NCBI GenBank assembly: GCA_964616825.1
Contig: CAZTSX010000003.1
Span: 1 to 64,000 of the forward strand
Origin: QYOJ01 sp964616825
GTDB taxonomy: Bacteria > Bacteroidota > Bacteroidia > Bacteroidales > FEN-979
Length of the DNA stretch: 64,000 nucleotides
Direction: 5' to 3'
Made by a program: the position numbers and the translations under genes. A model generated the notes under the pieces. That model saw only the letters and a program-made list of their open reading frames with translations. It was not told the DNA's origin and did not search any database. Positions 1 to 8,799 of this stretch are shown here, in pieces (positions within the stretch are counted from its first letter, which is position 1; each line of letters starts with the position of its first letter).

Positions 1-53
1 TGTGATCCTCCCGCCTGAGGCGGGATGCTCTGAACCAGCTGAGCTATGCTCCC
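1..53 (-). tRNA. Partial tRNA-like gene, anticodon arm abnormal, runs off the left edge
   Basis: Read on the minus strand from position 53, a 7-nt acceptor arm, TA, a D arm (GCTC/GAGC), a 5-bp anticodon stem and a 5-nt variable region are all in standard register. The T arm and 3' acceptor strand lie beyond position 1. The anticodon loop reads C32 C33 U34 C35 A36 G37 G38, so the anticodon would be UCA and the near-universal U33 is a C. C32-G38 and C33-G37 can also pair, giving a 7-bp stem with a UCA triloop. A TAnnTTTG-type box (TATCTTTG) lies at 65-72 on the same strand. It may be a tRNA of unusual type, a pseudo-tRNA whose anticodon arm was replaced by a palindrome, or an assembly edge effect. 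The isotype cannot be assigned. Confidence 0.55.
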
Positions 54-100
54 GAAAGCGGGTGCAAAGATATGATATTTTCCCTCTTTTTAAACATTTG

Positions 101-200
101 AGTTTTGAAAATTTGAGATTGTTTCGGATTTAGAAATTAGAATTTGGAATTTGGAATTTGAATCCTGGAACTTATTTGAGATTTGGATATTGTTATTTGG
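101..200. repeat. AT-rich degenerate short-word repeat
   Basis: The space between the tRNA-like gene and the tamL-like stop consists largely of imperfect 7-9-nt words such as GAATTTG, GATTTGG and TTTGAGA repeated about ten times with drift. No ORF or RNA fold is evident. Similar word repeats with other units occur at 50461-50580 and inside the uvrA-like and odhB genes, so this looks like a habit of the genome rather than a local feature. Confidence 0.45.
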
Positions 201-205
201 GATTT

Positions 206-2557
206 CTAGAATGGGTAACCTATTCCAAAGTTCCAGACAATATCTTTAAACTGTAGTTTATCAAAATACCATCTGTTCCCGGGCGCTGAGGGCATACGAA
301 TAGGGATTGCCGGATCGAGGCGGAAAATGAAGAATTTGAAATCGAGCCGAAGTCCAATGCCGACATCAATCCCAAGTTCGGAGACAAACGTATTAAATTT
401 GAAAACTCCTCCGGGAAGATCAGGAGATTTATGCAGCAACCAAACGTTTCCGATATCTGTGAAGAGAGCGCCTTTCAGGAAACTGTATATCGGAAACCGG
501 TATTCTATCTGAAGCTGAAGCTGCATGTCGCCGAGTTGGCCGAAATTCTGACTGACCGTGTCGTTATGGAAGGTGCCCGGCCCCAGGTCTCCCATCCGCC
601 ATCCCCGCATATCATTCGCTCCACCAGCGATGAATGCTTTCTCAAACGGCAGGACTTTAGAATTTCCATAAGGGATTCCGATCCCGCCATAAAATCTGTA
701 TACGATGGAGTAGCCTTTCCCAAACTGATTGTAAAACCGAAAATCGAGATCAGGCCTGATGTATTGCGAGTAGGGGATTGCAAAGAGGGTAAACTGTCCC
801 TCGCTGTTTTTAGCGGTTTTGAATAAGCTGGTTATGCCATAAAGAAGATTTCCTGAAGTCTCGAAGTTGGTCCGGATGTAGATAAAATTTCGGTGTGCTC
901 TGATGTCCTGGTTACTGAATGTCAGTGTGTATTTCAGTCCGGCGATCATATGATCTGTATACTGATTCTTAAAACGTTTGTCTTGCAGGGAGTCAAGCTT
1001 CTTCGTGAACTCCCGACTGGGGAAGACTTTCACCAGAAGGACCTCAATAGGATTCAGTCTGTGAGAAAGTTGTGGATTCTGGATCCAGTCATATCCGAAC
1101 GAAAGGTTGACGATATGCCGGTTGTAGTCGGGATCAATTTTCTGCTGAAAGTTATATCCTGCACTTAAAATTGTCTTTGGCCTAAAAGATTTTGATAGTT
1201 TCTCCTGTTTGATCGGAATCAGAAACTGAGGAAATGTGATACTGGTGTTGATCCCCAGCTCCAGCGTATTGAAAAGCCCACCTCTTCCGCCACCAGCTTG
1301 CATTTGTGCCGAACCGCTGAGTGTGATTTTGAACATCTGAGCGCCCCGGAATATGTTCCGGTTTGAATAGCCGATGTTACCTGTTATGCCAAATGCACCT
1401 CCCGAATTGGTCCCATCCGTACTCCAGGTGAGCGCTTGTCCGGCCGCCCTGGCCATTTTAATCTTACAGTTAAGCAGGTTAGATGTTCCCAGGATCGTAT
1501 CCGGTTGATAGTTAACATCATCAAAATCGATGTTTATAAATCGGAATGTTTGGAGTCCGGATAGTCGAGAGTATGTTTGGTCAATCTCTTTCAGGTTATA
1601 CCATGTATCAGGTTCTATCAGGATATTTTGCGCAATGGTGCGTGGCCGAATCTTCATTTTTTCCCGATAGAGAAAGTAATAGGTAATGGAGTTTCTCCCT
1701 CTGAATGGATCTGCATAGGTGGCGACCAGGGTGTCGTATCTCAGTGTGTCAGCTTTTTCATTGTCAAACTGCGAATTGACGTAGATGTTATAGATCATAA
1801 AGCGGCGATGCATCGCTTCGGTTACCATTCCGAAACCCTTTAGTGACGGAACAACGGGATTGAGCAGTTCAATCGTTACATCCATCTTATGATTGTTCAG
1901 TGTGCTGTCGACCTGGAAGACTATATAGGCTGTTGTAAAACGGTAATAACCATGATTTAACAGCGTAGTTGCAATCCGGGTTCGTTCTTTATCCAGCGTG
2001 TAGGCGTTGTAGTTCAATCCTCTTTTGATCAAGCATTTGGAAGAGTCTTTATAGACAAATCGGGCCAGCGTCGTGTCGCTGATTAGCCAGGTAAGGTTTC
2101 TTATGATATAGGGTGTTGATGTCTGAACTTTGTAATAGACTTTGGCTTTCTTTTTCCGGTAGGCAATGCTGTCCGTGAGAACAGAGTTGAAGTGGCCGAC
2201 GTTGTTCAGGTAGAGGTCCATCTGTTTCTTGCTGATGGTAACCAGGCTGGTATCCAGGATCACTGGTTCGGAACCGATTTTAGTCCGGAGCCATTTTTTG
2301 AATTTTGTCTCTTTCCCCTTGCTTCCCCAGTTGTAGAGGGCGATCCCGGGCCTGAAAATCCAGAGGAATCTTGAATTGGGAGTCTGCTGCAAATATCCGC
2401 TCAAATCATCGGAAGATACTTTCCTGGCATTGATCTTAATTTTATTTTTCACCAGCAGATAGTCACCTTCCGGTATATTTTTCGTGACATTACAGGCTCC
2501 AAGGAGAAGGAAAATACCTATCAGAATCAGGAGTACCGGACGGGAGTTGAATGTCAA
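206..2557 (-). CDS. TamL-like outer-membrane lipoprotein barrel (BamA/TamA, Omp85 superfamily)
   Basis: The 783-aa product starts with a lipoprotein signal ending in LLLGAC (lipid-anchored Cys22), has POTRA-like N-terminal segments to about residue 330 and a C-terminal Omp85-type beta-barrel with a conserved GGANDMRGW motif before the last strands and a terminal aromatic residue. In Bacteroidota the lipidated TamA relative, TamL, works with a TamB-like protein in outer-membrane biogenesis; a role here is inferred from the architecture. No ATG is available at the 5' end: the only sensible start is TTG at 2557, about 25 nt downstream of a TAACTTTG box (2583-2590). No tamB neighbour is visible downstream, because the gene is followed by the tRNA-like gene. 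Confidence 0.82.
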   Translation of the reverse strand: MTFNSRPVLLILIGIFLLLGACNVTKNIPEGDYLLVKNKIKINARKVSSDDLSGYLQQTPNSRFLWIFRPGIALYNWGSKGKETKFKKWLRTKIGSEPVILDTSLVTISKKQMDLYLNNVGHFNSVLTDSIAYRKKKAKVYYKVQTSTPYIIRNLTWLISDTTLARFVYKDSSKCLIKRGLNYNAYTLDKERTRIATTLLNHGYYRFTTAYIVFQVDSTLNNHKMDVTIELLNPVVPSLKGFGMVTEAMHRRFMIYNIYVNSQFDNEKADTLRYDTLVATYADPFRGRNSITYYFLYREKMKIRPRTIAQNILIEPDTWYNLKEIDQTYSRLSGLQTFRFINIDFDDVNYQPDTILGTSNLLNCKIKMARAAGQALTWSTDGTNSGGAFGITGNIGYSNRNIFRGAQMFKITLSGSAQMQAGGGRGGLFNTLELGINTSITFPQFLIPIKQEKLSKSFRPKTILSAGYNFQQKIDPDYNRHIVNLSFGYDWIQNPQLSHRLNPIEVLLVKVFPSREFTKKLDSLQDKRFKNQYTDHMIAGLKYTLTFSNQDIRAHRNFIYIRTNFETSGNLLYGITSLFKTAKNSEGQFTLFAIPYSQYIRPDLDFRFYNQFGKGYSIVYRFYGGIGIPYGNSKVLPFEKAFIAGGANDMRGWRMGDLGPGTFHNDTVSQNFGQLGDMQLQLQIEYRFPIYSFLKGALFTDIGNVWLLHKSPDLPGGVFKFNTFVSELGIDVGIGLRLDFKFFIFRLDPAIPIRMPSAPGNRWYFDKLQFKDIVWNFGIGYPF

Positions 2558-2582
2558 ATGGATCAGGGTTTATTTCAACACA

Positions 2583-2590
2583 AAGTTAGT
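2583..2590 (-). promoter_or_regulatory. Putative -7 box of the tamL-like gene
   Basis: TAACTTTG on the minus strand matches the Bacteroidota -7 consensus TAnnTTTG and lies about 25 nt upstream of the TTG start. No clear -33 TTTG is found at the usual spacing. Confidence 0.4.
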
Positions 2591-2653
2591 GATAAAGATA
2601 CTTAGCTGGATGTCATGAAGTGATGCTTTTGATGCATTCATTGGGGTGTTGAT

Positions 2654-3208
2654 TTATATGGATAAATTGAAGCGTTCGGGGTGACGGGCAGTTTTGTTCT
2701 GATAGAACTCCTTAATAAAGATCATATCTTTTTGGTAGTCGCCGGTTGGATGAAAGATGGGGCCGATACCCCCGGTTTTATTTCCGTAGTCGATATATGA
2801 GAGAGCAAGGGGTATCTTAGCTTGCAAGGCGATAACGTAAAAACCCTTCTTCCAGTGTTCAACTCGGCGGCGAGTACCTTCCGGAGTAATCACTACAACC
2901 AGGGAGTCGTGTTCCTGAAACAGTTTGACAACCTGTGTAGCTATGTTGCTTTTGTATTTTCCCCGGGCCACAGGTAGCCCTCCAAGCTTTGTTAACAGCA
3001 ATCCTAAAGGAAAGAAGAAAGCCTCTTTCTTGATCAGGAACCGGATATTTACTTTAATGGCCCAGAATGTCAAGCGACCGACGACAAAATCCCAGTAGCT
3101 GGTATGGGGAGCTGAGACCACCACAGCTTTGTCAACTCCCTCCGGAAGCGCCCCGTTCGTATTCCAGCCGAACAGTTGAAGAACCTTTTTTGACAACCAT
3201 CTAAGCAT
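2654..3208 (-). CDS. 1-acyl-sn-glycerol-3-phosphate acyltransferase-like protein (PlsC family)
   Basis: The 184-aa product carries the acyltransferase HX4D motif as HTSYWD (His35) and the EGTR block (PEGTRRR) near residue 110, the signature of the PlsC/LPLAT superfamily that moves acyl chains onto glycerophosphate or other lipid acceptors at the inner membrane. It is short for PlsC (about 240 aa) and resembles the compact acyltransferases common in Bacteroidota, so the acceptor is uncertain. An in-frame ATG 45 nt upstream exists, but the ATG at 3208 is preferred because it overlaps the upstream kinase stop by 8 nt (ATGCTTAG), typical of translational coupling. Confidence 0.78.
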   Translation of the reverse strand: MLRWLSKKVLQLFGWNTNGALPEGVDKAVVVSAPHTSYWDFVVGRLTFWAIKVNIRFLIKKEAFFFPLGLLLTKLGGLPVARGKYKSNIATQVVKLFQEHDSLVVVITPEGTRRRVEHWKKGFYVIALQAKIPLALSYIDYGNKTGGIGPIFHPTGDYQKDMIFIKEFYQNKTARHPERFNLSI

Positions 3209-4121
3209 CGTCCAATTTCTGTAAAAAATTAGTTGAGATGTAATTATCGACATTCAGACAGACGTTTGTGGAGAATTCAACTGCCGTTGTGATGATCTTT
3301 TTCCAAACCTGTTTGGAAGCAGGGATCCGGGTCTCGCCAGGAAGATGACAGAGTGAGTAGATCAGACCGGCATTGAAGGCATCTCCCGCTCCAATAGTAC
3401 TAACAGGAGCGATCTCCGGGGAAGGAAAGTGTAGATGGAGTTCATCGGTCAGCACTTCCACCCCCTCTTTACTTTTTGTATAAATAAGTGTATTTCCTCC
3501 ATGATCTATAATCTCTTTATATGCACTTACTGCATCCGGCACATCAAAAATATGAAGGAAATCCTCGGCTGATCCCCGGGTGATTTCTGCCAGGCTAATA
3601 TTCTCCATAATCCAAGGGCTGAACTGAGGTAGTTGTTTGATATGGGGTTTTCTGAAGTTTGGATCGTAAAGCAGGAACGCCCCGTTTTTTTTGGCTTTCA
3701 GTAGAAATTTCCAAAGAGGTTTATGTACATCATGATCAATGGAGTAGAAGGAGCCGAACAACACGATATCTCCTTTTTTGGCTTCCGGCAACCGGATTGT
3801 TAACCGTTTGTCAGGAAACTGCCGGTAAAAAGTGTAAGTGGCATTCCCATTTTCGTCAAGAAAAGCGAGAGAGATTGCGGTCTTTCCTTCTGTAAACCGG
3901 TCTACATACCGGATATCCACACCGTTCTCCCGGAGAGCATCGTGAATCAGGTCGCCAGCTGAATCCTGGCCAAAGTCACTTATGAGTATAGGTTGCAAGC
4001 CTGCTCTTCCCAGCGAGACGGAGGTGTTAAGCATGGAGCCTCCCGGTTTGGCTCCAATCGGAACCTTGTCTCTGAAAATAATGTCCAGAACAGTTTCGCC
4101 GATGCAAAAGATATTTTTCAT
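3201..4121 (-). CDS. PfkB-family carbohydrate kinase (fructokinase-like)
   Basis: The 306-aa protein has both PfkB signatures: the N-terminal glycine-rich substrate block (KPGGSMLNTSVSLGR, residues 25-39) and the C-terminal STIGAGDAFNAGL motif whose Asp247 is the expected catalytic base. The family phosphorylates sugars such as fructose, ribose or 2-keto-3-deoxygluconate; sequence alone suggests fructokinase-like but does not fix the substrate. It starts inside the dnaX stop codon (TAATG overlap) and ends inside the acyltransferase start, so dnaX, this kinase and the acyltransferase are probably one transcript. Confidence 0.85.
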   Translation of the reverse strand: MKNIFCIGETVLDIIFRDKVPIGAKPGGSMLNTSVSLGRAGLQPILISDFGQDSAGDLIHDALRENGVDIRYVDRFTEGKTAISLAFLDENGNATYTFYRQFPDKRLTIRLPEAKKGDIVLFGSFYSIDHDVHKPLWKFLLKAKKNGAFLLYDPNFRKPHIKQLPQFSPWIMENISLAEITRGSAEDFLHIFDVPDAVSAYKEIIDHGGNTLIYTKSKEGVEVLTDELHLHFPSPEIAPVSTIGAGDAFNAGLIYSLCHLPGETRIPASKQVWKKIITTAVEFSTNVCLNVDNYISTNFLQKLDDA

Positions 4122-5749
4122 TAATACTCAATATCCAGGTCGAGTTGTTCTTTCAGTTTGTTAAGCGCCGGATTTTTTTCGGCCATCTTCTCAAACTTCT
4201 CTTTATCTGTATAGGGCTTGAGCTCTTTTTGGTTCTCCTGGATCCGGGTTTTCAGTGTGATCTGAACGTTGTCCAGTTTTTGTTTCAGAAAATCGAGCAG
4301 ATCCTCTTTTTTCAGGCTTAACTCCTCTTCCAGGATCCGGTTATCAATCTCCAGTTCAATTTGCCAGTTATCCTTCAAAACCGGTTCTCTTGATGTCAGT
4401 GTGGTGAATAGATGCGGGAAATCCACCTTCAAACTGGAAGCAAATTCATTCCAGTAGCTTTTTAAGTCCTCTTGCGTAAAAGGAGATATAGCGGTTTTCT
4501 TCTGTACCTGGGAATCACTTTCAATATCTATTTTAGGCTTCCCGGAGTCTTTGATCGAGAAGGTTCCGGGGAGATCATTCCCGGGGCGCTTTACGTCAAC
4601 GGGTTTAGCTTCCGGTTTGGGTTTTGGTGGAGGTGGTTTTTGTGATTGTGGTTTTTCTATCCCAATTGAGCACATCTGCATCAACGCGAGTTCAAGGTGA
4701 AGCCGCTTGTTGTTGCTGATCTTATAATTCAGATCACATTTGTTGTTGATATCAAGTATTTTCAAGAGCGTATCGGTATGGCAAATTGCTGCCTGTTCCT
4801 GATAGCGTTTACGAATATTGGGCGCAGTTTCAAGAAGTTTGATCGTCACCGGATCCTTACATACGAGTAAATTCCGGATATGTTCCCCGAAGCCGATCAG
4901 AAAATGCTGTCCGTCAAATCCTTTGTCCAGGATTTCATTGATGGTGACCAGGGTTCCGGAAATATCGTGATTCAGGATCTGTTCCGTGATCCGGAAGTAG
5001 TAGTCGTAATCGAGGATATTCAGATTCTGAAGGACGATCTTATAGGTCAGTTCATCTCCTGAAAAGCTAACCAGCTGGTCAAAGATCGAAAGAGCATCAC
5101 GCATGGCCCCATCCGCTTTCAGGGCGATGATGTGCAACGCATCTTCTTCGGCTTTGATCTGCTCCTGCTCCGCTACATATTTCAGGTGTCCGGCAATATC
5201 ATCGACGGTGATGCGTCGGAAGTCAAAGATCTGGCAACGGGAGAGGATCGTTGGAATTATTTTATGTTTTTCCGTGGTGGCGAGGATAAATTTGGCATAT
5301 TCGGGTGGCTCTTCCAGGGTTTTCAGAAAAGCATTGAAAGCGGAAGCTGAGAGCATGTGAACCTCATCGATGATATAGACCTTGTATTTACCCATTTGAG
5401 GAGGGATCCGAACCTGGTCTACCAGATTCCGGATGTCATCGACCGAGTTATTGGAGGCGCCATCGAGCTCATAGATGTTGAATGAAGCATTTTCGTTAAA
5501 AGAGATGCATGAAGAGCATTTATCACAGGCTTCGGCGTTGTGGGAGAGGTTCGCGCAGTTGATGGTCTTTGCCAGAATACGGGCACAGGTTGTTTTGCCA
5601 ATACCTCTCGGGCCACAAAACAGAAAAGCCTGAGCCAGCTGATTATGAATGATAGCGTTTTTCAGTGTGTTGGTGATGGATGCTTGCCCCACCACTGTGT
5701 CGAAGGTTTGCGGGCGGTATTTACGGGCTGATACAATGAAGTTTTGCAT
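4121..5749 (-). CDS. dnaX: DNA polymerase III subunits gamma/tau
   Basis: This 542-aa clamp-loader ATPase shows the Walker A GPRGIGKT (residues 46-53), a four-cysteine zinc module (C65, C75, C78, C81), DEVHML Walker B (about 128-133) and the SRC arginine-finger motif. A proline-rich linker near residues 370-385 (QKPPPPKPKPEAKP) separates the AAA+ core from a C-terminal tau-like region. The clamp loader places the sliding clamp on primed DNA. No obvious slippery heptamer for a separate gamma product was noted. It heads a minus-strand operon; a TACTTTTG promoter box lies at 5778-5785. Confidence 0.95.
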   Translation of the reverse strand: MQNFIVSARKYRPQTFDTVVGQASITNTLKNAIIHNQLAQAFLFCGPRGIGKTTCARILAKTINCANLSHNAEACDKCSSCISFNENASFNIYELDGASNNSVDDIRNLVDQVRIPPQMGKYKVYIIDEVHMLSASAFNAFLKTLEEPPEYAKFILATTEKHKIIPTILSRCQIFDFRRITVDDIAGHLKYVAEQEQIKAEEDALHIIALKADGAMRDALSIFDQLVSFSGDELTYKIVLQNLNILDYDYYFRITEQILNHDISGTLVTINEILDKGFDGQHFLIGFGEHIRNLLVCKDPVTIKLLETAPNIRKRYQEQAAICHTDTLLKILDINNKCDLNYKISNNKRLHLELALMQMCSIGIEKPQSQKPPPPKPKPEAKPVDVKRPGNDLPGTFSIKDSGKPKIDIESDSQVQKKTAISPFTQEDLKSYWNEFASSLKVDFPHLFTTLTSREPVLKDNWQIELEIDNRILEEELSLKKEDLLDFLKQKLDNVQITLKTRIQENQKELKPYTDKEKFEKMAEKNPALNKLKEQLDLDIEY

Positions 5750-5777
5750 ATTGTTAAAATCCGGTCAAATGGTCATT

Positions 5778-5785
5778 CAAAAGTA
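5778..5785 (-). promoter_or_regulatory. Putative -7 box of dnaX
   Basis: TACTTTTG on the minus strand fits TAnnTTTG and lies 29 nt upstream of the dnaX ATG, in the 85-nt divergent spacer shared with the deacetylase gene. A -33 TTTG at standard spacing is not clear. Confidence 0.35.
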
Positions 5786-5834
5786 CGAAAGTTTTTGATT
5801 TTTGTGTAATTTGGCTCATTCAACACATCGGATT

Positions 5835-7142
5835 ATGCTGTTGATTTTTACATCTTCCATCTCTACTCGCCTGCGGTATATCGTACAACTTCTTTTTGAA
5901 GATATTTATGGTCTGAAGACGGAATTTACCCTCTCGGAGGAGGAGTATTTGCAATATGAAGGTCCAAAGGTAGCTTATGGCAAGGTGGATCCGGGAGAGG
6001 GATTGTTTATGGAGGCTTCCGGATTATTATTTGAGCAAACTATTTTTTCGCATGAAGTGCCTGTTCGCATGCAACGGGAGATTCCTGTTCTCTTTGAATC
6101 TGTCGCAAAGCATGACGGGTTCCCGTTTGACCTGCTTGCAGCCTCTTTCTACCTGGTGTCACGATATGAGGAGTACCCGTCAGTGAAATTCGATAAACAC
6201 GGTCGCTTTCCAGCTAGTGACAGCCTTGCATACCGGGGTGGATTTCTGGAGAAGCCAATAGTGAATATCTGGTTGAAGCTGTTTGTTGAAAAGCTGCGTC
6301 AACTTTATCCCAGCCTGATGACACACCAGCGGCCATACCGGTATCTCCCAACGATCGATATTGACCACGCGTATGCATACAAATGCAGGCCGTTTCACAG
6401 GACGATAGGCGGGATAGGACGTTCGTTGACGCGGGGACGCCTGCTTGAGGTAGCAGATCGTTTTCGGGTACTGGCCGGATTGAGGCCTGATCCGTATGAC
6501 AACTATAAGTTTATCCGGAACCTGCATGAACTTCATGATCTGCCAACACTCTGGTTTCTGTTGTTTGCCGATTACGGGGGTGATGACAACAACATACCTG
6601 TCCAGGGACGAGGGCTTTCCCGCCTGGTGAAAGATCTTTCCAGCTGGTCGGAAGTAGGGATTCACCCTTCTCTCTCTTCAAATAAGTATGCTAAGAAGTT
6701 GAAACAAGAGATCAACGGACTTTCTCATTTAACGGGTAAAGAGATCACCCGAAGCCGCCAGCATTTTCTTAAATTCTCCTTTCCATATACTTTCCAGCAG
6801 CTTAGTGAACTGGGTATTAAAGATGAGTTTTCAATGGGATACGCTTCTCATCCGGGATTTCGGGCTGGTATTGCTCACCCCTTCCGTTTTTTTAATCTCT
6901 CCACTAATATGTCTACTGAAATTTATATCCATCCGGTTTCACTCATGGATGTTACATTCCGGGATTATATTCATACTGGCCCGGAAGAGAGTCTTGACAG
7001 AATAAAACAAATGATCAAACAGGTTCGTTCCTGTAATGGTGAGCTCATTAGTCTCTGGCATAATGAGAGCCTTTCCGATTATGGAAGATGGAAGGGATGG
7101 CGCCGTGTATATGAACAAATGGTGGCCCTGGCGGCAGAATAG
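5835..7142 (+). CDS. Polysaccharide deacetylase family protein (DUF7033-type N-terminus)
   Basis: The 435-aa product resembles the Bacteroidota polysaccharide-deacetylase-like proteins with a long N-terminal DUF7033-type domain. Visible NodB-like elements are the DIDHAYAYK block (Asp/His metal-site motif), EVGIHPS and the YASHPGFRAG segment. Such enzymes remove acetyl groups from surface sugars; the substrate is unknown. No signal peptide is evident, suggesting a cytosolic or membrane-associated role. The ATG at 5835 is chosen over the ATG at 5802 because the upstream 11 codons carry the promoter-like AT-rich region. It is followed after 6 nt by a GNAT-like gene, a pairing that suggests a shared role in envelope glycan modification. 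Confidence 0.7.
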   Translation: MLLIFTSSISTRLRYIVQLLFEDIYGLKTEFTLSEEEYLQYEGPKVAYGKVDPGEGLFMEASGLLFEQTIFSHEVPVRMQREIPVLFESVAKHDGFPFDLLAASFYLVSRYEEYPSVKFDKHGRFPASDSLAYRGGFLEKPIVNIWLKLFVEKLRQLYPSLMTHQRPYRYLPTIDIDHAYAYKCRPFHRTIGGIGRSLTRGRLLEVADRFRVLAGLRPDPYDNYKFIRNLHELHDLPTLWFLLFADYGGDDNNIPVQGRGLSRLVKDLSSWSEVGIHPSLSSNKYAKKLKQEINGLSHLTGKEITRSRQHFLKFSFPYTFQQLSELGIKDEFSMGYASHPGFRAGIAHPFRFFNLSTNMSTEIYIHPVSLMDVTFRDYIHTGPEESLDRIKQMIKQVRSCNGELISLWHNESLSDYGRWKGWRRVYEQMVALAAE

Positions 7143-7148
7143 CACAAG

Positions 7149-8045
7149 ATGATCAACTACCTGAAACATACACAGATTGATAAATCTCGCTGGGACCAAT
7201 GCATCCGGAAGTCTGTTAACTCAATGGTTTATGGATTTTCATGGTATCTCGACCTGGTTTCACCTGGATGGGATGCCCTGATGGAGGATGACTACACGAG
7301 TGTGTTTCCAATCACACACAAGCAGAAACTAGGTTTCCGGTATCTGGCTCAACCGTTTTTTACCCAGCAATTGGGGCTCTTTACTACGGGACATCTAACA
7401 CAGGATCGTGTTACCCGTTTTCTGGATTCCATCCCGGCAAAGTTCAAGCTGATTGAGATCCATCTCAACTCGATGAATAAAGTAGATCCGGAGAAGTATG
7501 AAGTAGTTTCCCGTATCAATCACGAACTTGAGTTGATGTACACCTATGAGGAGCTATCCAGGAGTTATTCCAAGAACACACGGCGCAATCTCAAAAAGGC
7601 GATGGATGCAGGGATTGAGATCTGCAGGAAGGTCAGTGTAGATGAGCTTGTCGTATTGTTTCGAAAGAACTTTGGACAGAAAGAGGGAAAGTTGGATTAC
7701 CGGGATTACCTGATAATTCAGAAGCTAATTGAGTACAGTCAGAAACGGGCTACAGGTATCCTTCTGGGTGCAGGCAGCCAGGAAGATCAGTTGAATGCAG
7801 GCGCTTTTTTCCTGAAAGACCAGAACAGGTTCATCTTGTTGTTTGCCGCTTCGAATCTCAATGCACGTCAAAACGGGTCGATGTTTTTATTGCTTGACAC
7901 CTTCATTCGGGAACATGCCAACCAGCCATTATTACTCGATTTTGAAGGGGGGAATGATCCCAATCTGGGTCGTTTCTACAAAAGCTTCGGTGCACGGGAA
8001 ACGACCTACCCATTTATCCGGATTTCACGGATTCCTTTTTTATAA
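7149..8045 (+). CDS. GNAT/FemAB-like acyltransferase, substrate unknown
   Basis: The 298-aa product resembles Bacteroidota proteins annotated as GNAT- or FemAB-like: an N-terminal mixed region, a basic segment (SKNTRRNLKKA) near residue 140, and a C-terminal GNAT-type half ending in the LLDFEGGNDPNLGRFYKSFGA block (about 258-278), where the acyl-donor site would be expected. It starts 6 nt after the deacetylase stop and is almost certainly co-transcribed with it. A function in amino-acyl or acyl transfer to a cell-surface polymer is inference from the partner; nothing in the sequence fixes the substrate. Confidence 0.6.
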   Translation: MINYLKHTQIDKSRWDQCIRKSVNSMVYGFSWYLDLVSPGWDALMEDDYTSVFPITHKQKLGFRYLAQPFFTQQLGLFTTGHLTQDRVTRFLDSIPAKFKLIEIHLNSMNKVDPEKYEVVSRINHELELMYTYEELSRSYSKNTRRNLKKAMDAGIEICRKVSVDELVVLFRKNFGQKEGKLDYRDYLIIQKLIEYSQKRATGILLGAGSQEDQLNAGAFFLKDQNRFILLFAASNLNARQNGSMFLLLDTFIREHANQPLLLDFEGGNDPNLGRFYKSFGARETTYPFIRISRIPFL

Positions 8046-8071
8046 TCTGCTTCGTTTAAGCTGAATTTTCG

Positions 8072-8079
8072 TATCTTTG
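8072..8079 (+). promoter_or_regulatory. Putative -7 box of upp
   Basis: TATCTTTG matches TAnnTTTG and lies 40 nt upstream of the upp ATG, in the 74-nt spacer after the GNAT-like gene. The -33 element is weak. Confidence 0.4.
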
Positions 8080-8119
8080 TTTGAAATGAATCTCACATTA
8101 AAATCAAAATTATTAACAG

Positions 8120-8785
8120 ATGAAATCAACTTCTGGTGTTCGGATCCTTAGTCAATCCCATTCGGTTTTAAACCAGTATATTGCTGAGATCCGGGATATT
8201 GATATACAACAGGACAGCCAGCGGTTCCGTAACAATCTTGAACGGATCGGACAGATCTTTGCTTACGAGATCAGCAAAGAGCTGGTTTATGAAGAGAAGG
8301 AGGTTATTACCTCGCTTGGGATTGCAAACGTGCCGGTACTAATTCAATACCCCGTGCTTGCAACAATCATGAGAGCCGGATTGCCTTTCCATCATGGTTT
8401 TCTGAATGTATTCGACCGGTCTTCCAATGCCTTTGTCTCCGTTTACCGGATGCCGCATAAAGATGGTTCTTTCAGTATGAGTGTGGAGTATGCTTCCACC
8501 ACACCCATCGACGGCAAAGTCCTGATTATTTGTGATACCATGATAGCTTCCGGATCTTCCATAGTCTATACATATAAAGAGCTGCTCGCGAAAGGCAAGC
8601 CATCACATATCCATATTGCAACAATTCTTGCCAGCATGGAAGGATTGAATCATTTAAAGAAGTCGTTGCCAAAGAAGAATGTTACGATCTGGGTGGGCGA
8701 TGTGGATGAAGAACTCACAGCTCAACTCTTCCTGGTACCAGGCCTGGGTGATGCCGGTGACCTGGCCTTTGGAGAGAAAAACTGA
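8120..8785 (+). CDS. upp: Uracil phosphoribosyltransferase
   Basis: The 221-aa protein salvages uracil to UMP using PRPP. It has the MRAGLP segment, a PRPP-binding loop reading CDTMIASGSS (the family usually has DPMLATGGS, so Pro is replaced by Thr), and the C-terminal uracil-recognition block VPGLGDAGDLAFG. Length is typical (about 208-220 aa). It has its own promoter-like box and is followed after 14 nt by an ABC permease gene. Confidence 0.9.
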   Translation: MKSTSGVRILSQSHSVLNQYIAEIRDIDIQQDSQRFRNNLERIGQIFAYEISKELVYEEKEVITSLGIANVPVLIQYPVLATIMRAGLPFHHGFLNVFDRSSNAFVSVYRMPHKDGSFSMSVEYASTTPIDGKVLIICDTMIASGSSIVYTYKELLAKGKPSHIHIATILASMEGLNHLKKSLPKKNVTIWVGDVDEELTAQLFLVPGLGDAGDLAFGEKN

Positions 8786-8799
8786 AATCCGACTTTCTG

